Assembly (NCBI RefSeq): GCF_000017205.1
Contig: NC_009656.1
Location: 4,344,001 to 4,408,000, forward strand
Reading direction: 5' to 3'
DNA length: 64,000 nt
DNA from: Pseudomonas paraeruginosa PA7
GTDB lineage: Bacteria > Pseudomonadota > Gammaproteobacteria > Pseudomonadales > Pseudomonadaceae
This document shows, piece by piece, positions 63,172 through 64,000 of this stretch. Position 1 is the first letter of the stretch, and each line of letters begins with the position of its first letter. Below the pieces are notes generated by a model. That model worked only from the letters and a program-made list of their open reading frames with translations, ran no database searches and had not been told where the DNA came from. Made by a program: the position numbers and the translations under genes.

Positions 63172-64000
63172 TCAGATGGCGTAGAGATAGGCCTCGACGT
63201 CCATCCCCGCGTCGCGCATCTGCGCGAGCTTGTAGCGCAGGGTCCGCGGGCTGATGCCGAGGCGCTCGGCGGCCTCCTTGCGACGGCCGCGCTCGCTGCG
63301 CAGGGTGTCGATGATCACCTGGAACTCGCGACGTCGCAGGTCCTCTCCCAGGGCGCCGTCCTGCGGCAGGCTCGGCGCCGGAATCTCGACGCTCGCCGCC
63401 GCCGGCGGCATCGCCGGCAGCGGCGCGGGCGCCGGGGCGGCGAGAGGCATGCCGATCGGCGCGGCGAGGCACAGGTCGGCCGGCTGGATCTGCCCGCCCT
63501 GCTGCAGGATCAAGGCGCGCTGGATGGCGTTGTCGAGTTCGCGCACGTTGCCCGGCCAGGCGTGCCGGACCAGGCACTGGGCGGCCTCGGCGCTGAGCGC
63601 AACCGCCCCCAGGTTCATCTTGCGGCTGTGCTTGAGCAGCAGGCGCTCGGCCAGCGGCAGGATGTCCGCCGGTCGTTCGCGCAGCGGTTGCCAGGCCAGC
63701 GGGAAGACCGACAGGCGATAGTAGAGATCCTCGCGGAAACGCCCCGCCGTCACTTCCGCCGCGAGGTCGCGGTTGGTGGTGGCGAGCACGCGGATATCCA
63801 GGCTGATCGGCTTGCGCGCGCCGACCCGCTCCACCTCGCGCTCCTGCAGCACACGCAGGAGCTTGGCCTGCAGGCCGAGGGGCATCTCGGAGATCTCGTC
63901 GAGGAGGATGGTGCCGCCATCGGCCAGTTCGAACTTGCCCGGCTGGGCGGCGATGGCGCCGGTGAAGGAGCCCTTCTCGTGGCCGAACAGCGTGGCCTCG
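63172..64000 (-). CDS. fleR: Sigma-54-dependent flagellar response regulator FleR (5' part outside window)
   Basis: FleR, phosphorylated by FleS, activates RpoN-dependent class III flagellar genes. The last 275 residues are visible and the frame is open to the window end. They hold the AAA+ part with the sigma-54-contact loop GSFTGA, Walker [11 protein letters not shown], sensor regions ([20 protein letters not shown]), and the C-terminal Fis-type helix-turn-helix ([20 protein letters not shown]). Order fleR-fliE-fliF is that of P. aeruginosa. Confidence 0.94.
   Translation of the reverse strand, partial: EATLFGHEKGSFTGAIAAQPGKFELADGGTILLDEISEMPLGLQAKLLRVLQEREVERVGARKPISLDIRVLATTNRDLAAEVTAGRFREDLYYRLSVFPLAWQPLRERPADILPLAERLLLKHSRKMNLGAVALSAEAAQCLVRHAWPGNVRELDNAIQRALILQQGGQIQPADLCLAAPIGMPLAAPAPAPLPAMPPAAASVEIPAPSLPQDGALGEDLRRREFQVIIDTLRSERGRRKEAAERLGISPRTLRYKLAQMRDAGMDVEAYLYAI

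Overview
The window is high-GC Pseudomonas chromosome. Gene content and order match the Pseudomonas aeruginosa group from napA (PAO1 PA1174) down to fleR (PA1099); all PAO1 locus numbers here are from memory. Two things point to the PA7-type outlier lineage (P. paraeruginosa) rather than a PAO1-type strain. The stretch between the REP-associated transposase and the LysR/aldo-keto reductase pair, which in PAO1 carries toxA, pyocin S2 and rhlC, holds an unrelated and much shorter gene set here. The diguanylate cyclase gene roeA (PA1107) is reduced to a 3' stump. The ancestry call is an inference.

Layout. 1-3296: end of the periplasmic nitrate reductase operon (napA partial, napB, napC). 3328-9445: lytic transglycosylase, TerC-family membrane protein, secreted lipoxygenase loxA with a small upstream partner, and a PL7 alginate lyase. 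9622-14948: dienelactone hydrolase, pcpS, tcdA, dapE, rlmA and a small protein. 15054-23101: cold-shock protein, an RstB/RstA-like two-component pair, and class Ia ribonucleotide reductase nrdAB behind a complex control region. 23247-26187: a RAYT transposase with four REP hairpins, then a BRO-domain gene cut by an IS3-family element that left a clean 3-bp target duplication. 26377-33453: accessory genes. These include an organophosphate-type transporter, a HAD phosphatase and a PhnR-like regulator with four matching operator-like sites, a LysR gene with a ureidoglycine aminohydrolase, a double CAP-domain protein, and the scar of a deleted LysR/PfpI pair. 33706-57146: core genes, including dgt-sirtuin, def, the yfiRNB c-di-GMP module, a CvfB-like protein, an LTA-synthase-like sulfatase, an ABC exporter, a PQQ-type sugar dehydrogenase, a C39-like predicted cysteine protease, a pseudouridine synthase, an AraC regulator with an MFS pump, and a TorF-type porin. 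57151-64000: flagellar basal-body and export operon fliEFGHIJ behind a sigma-54 promoter, and the 3' part of fleR.

How the genes relate. Clear operons are napABC, PA1168-like/loxA, dapE-rlmA, the sensor/regulator pair, nrdAB, the transporter/HAD/regulator group, dgt-sirtuin, yfiRNB and fliEFGHIJ. I saw no tRNA, rRNA or CRISPR array. The most interesting loci are the double-glycine-type leader on the small protein beside loxA, the transporter/phosphatase/PhnR-like unit with its repeated operators, and the chain of deletions and insertions at sites where PA7-type genomes are expected to differ from PAO1.
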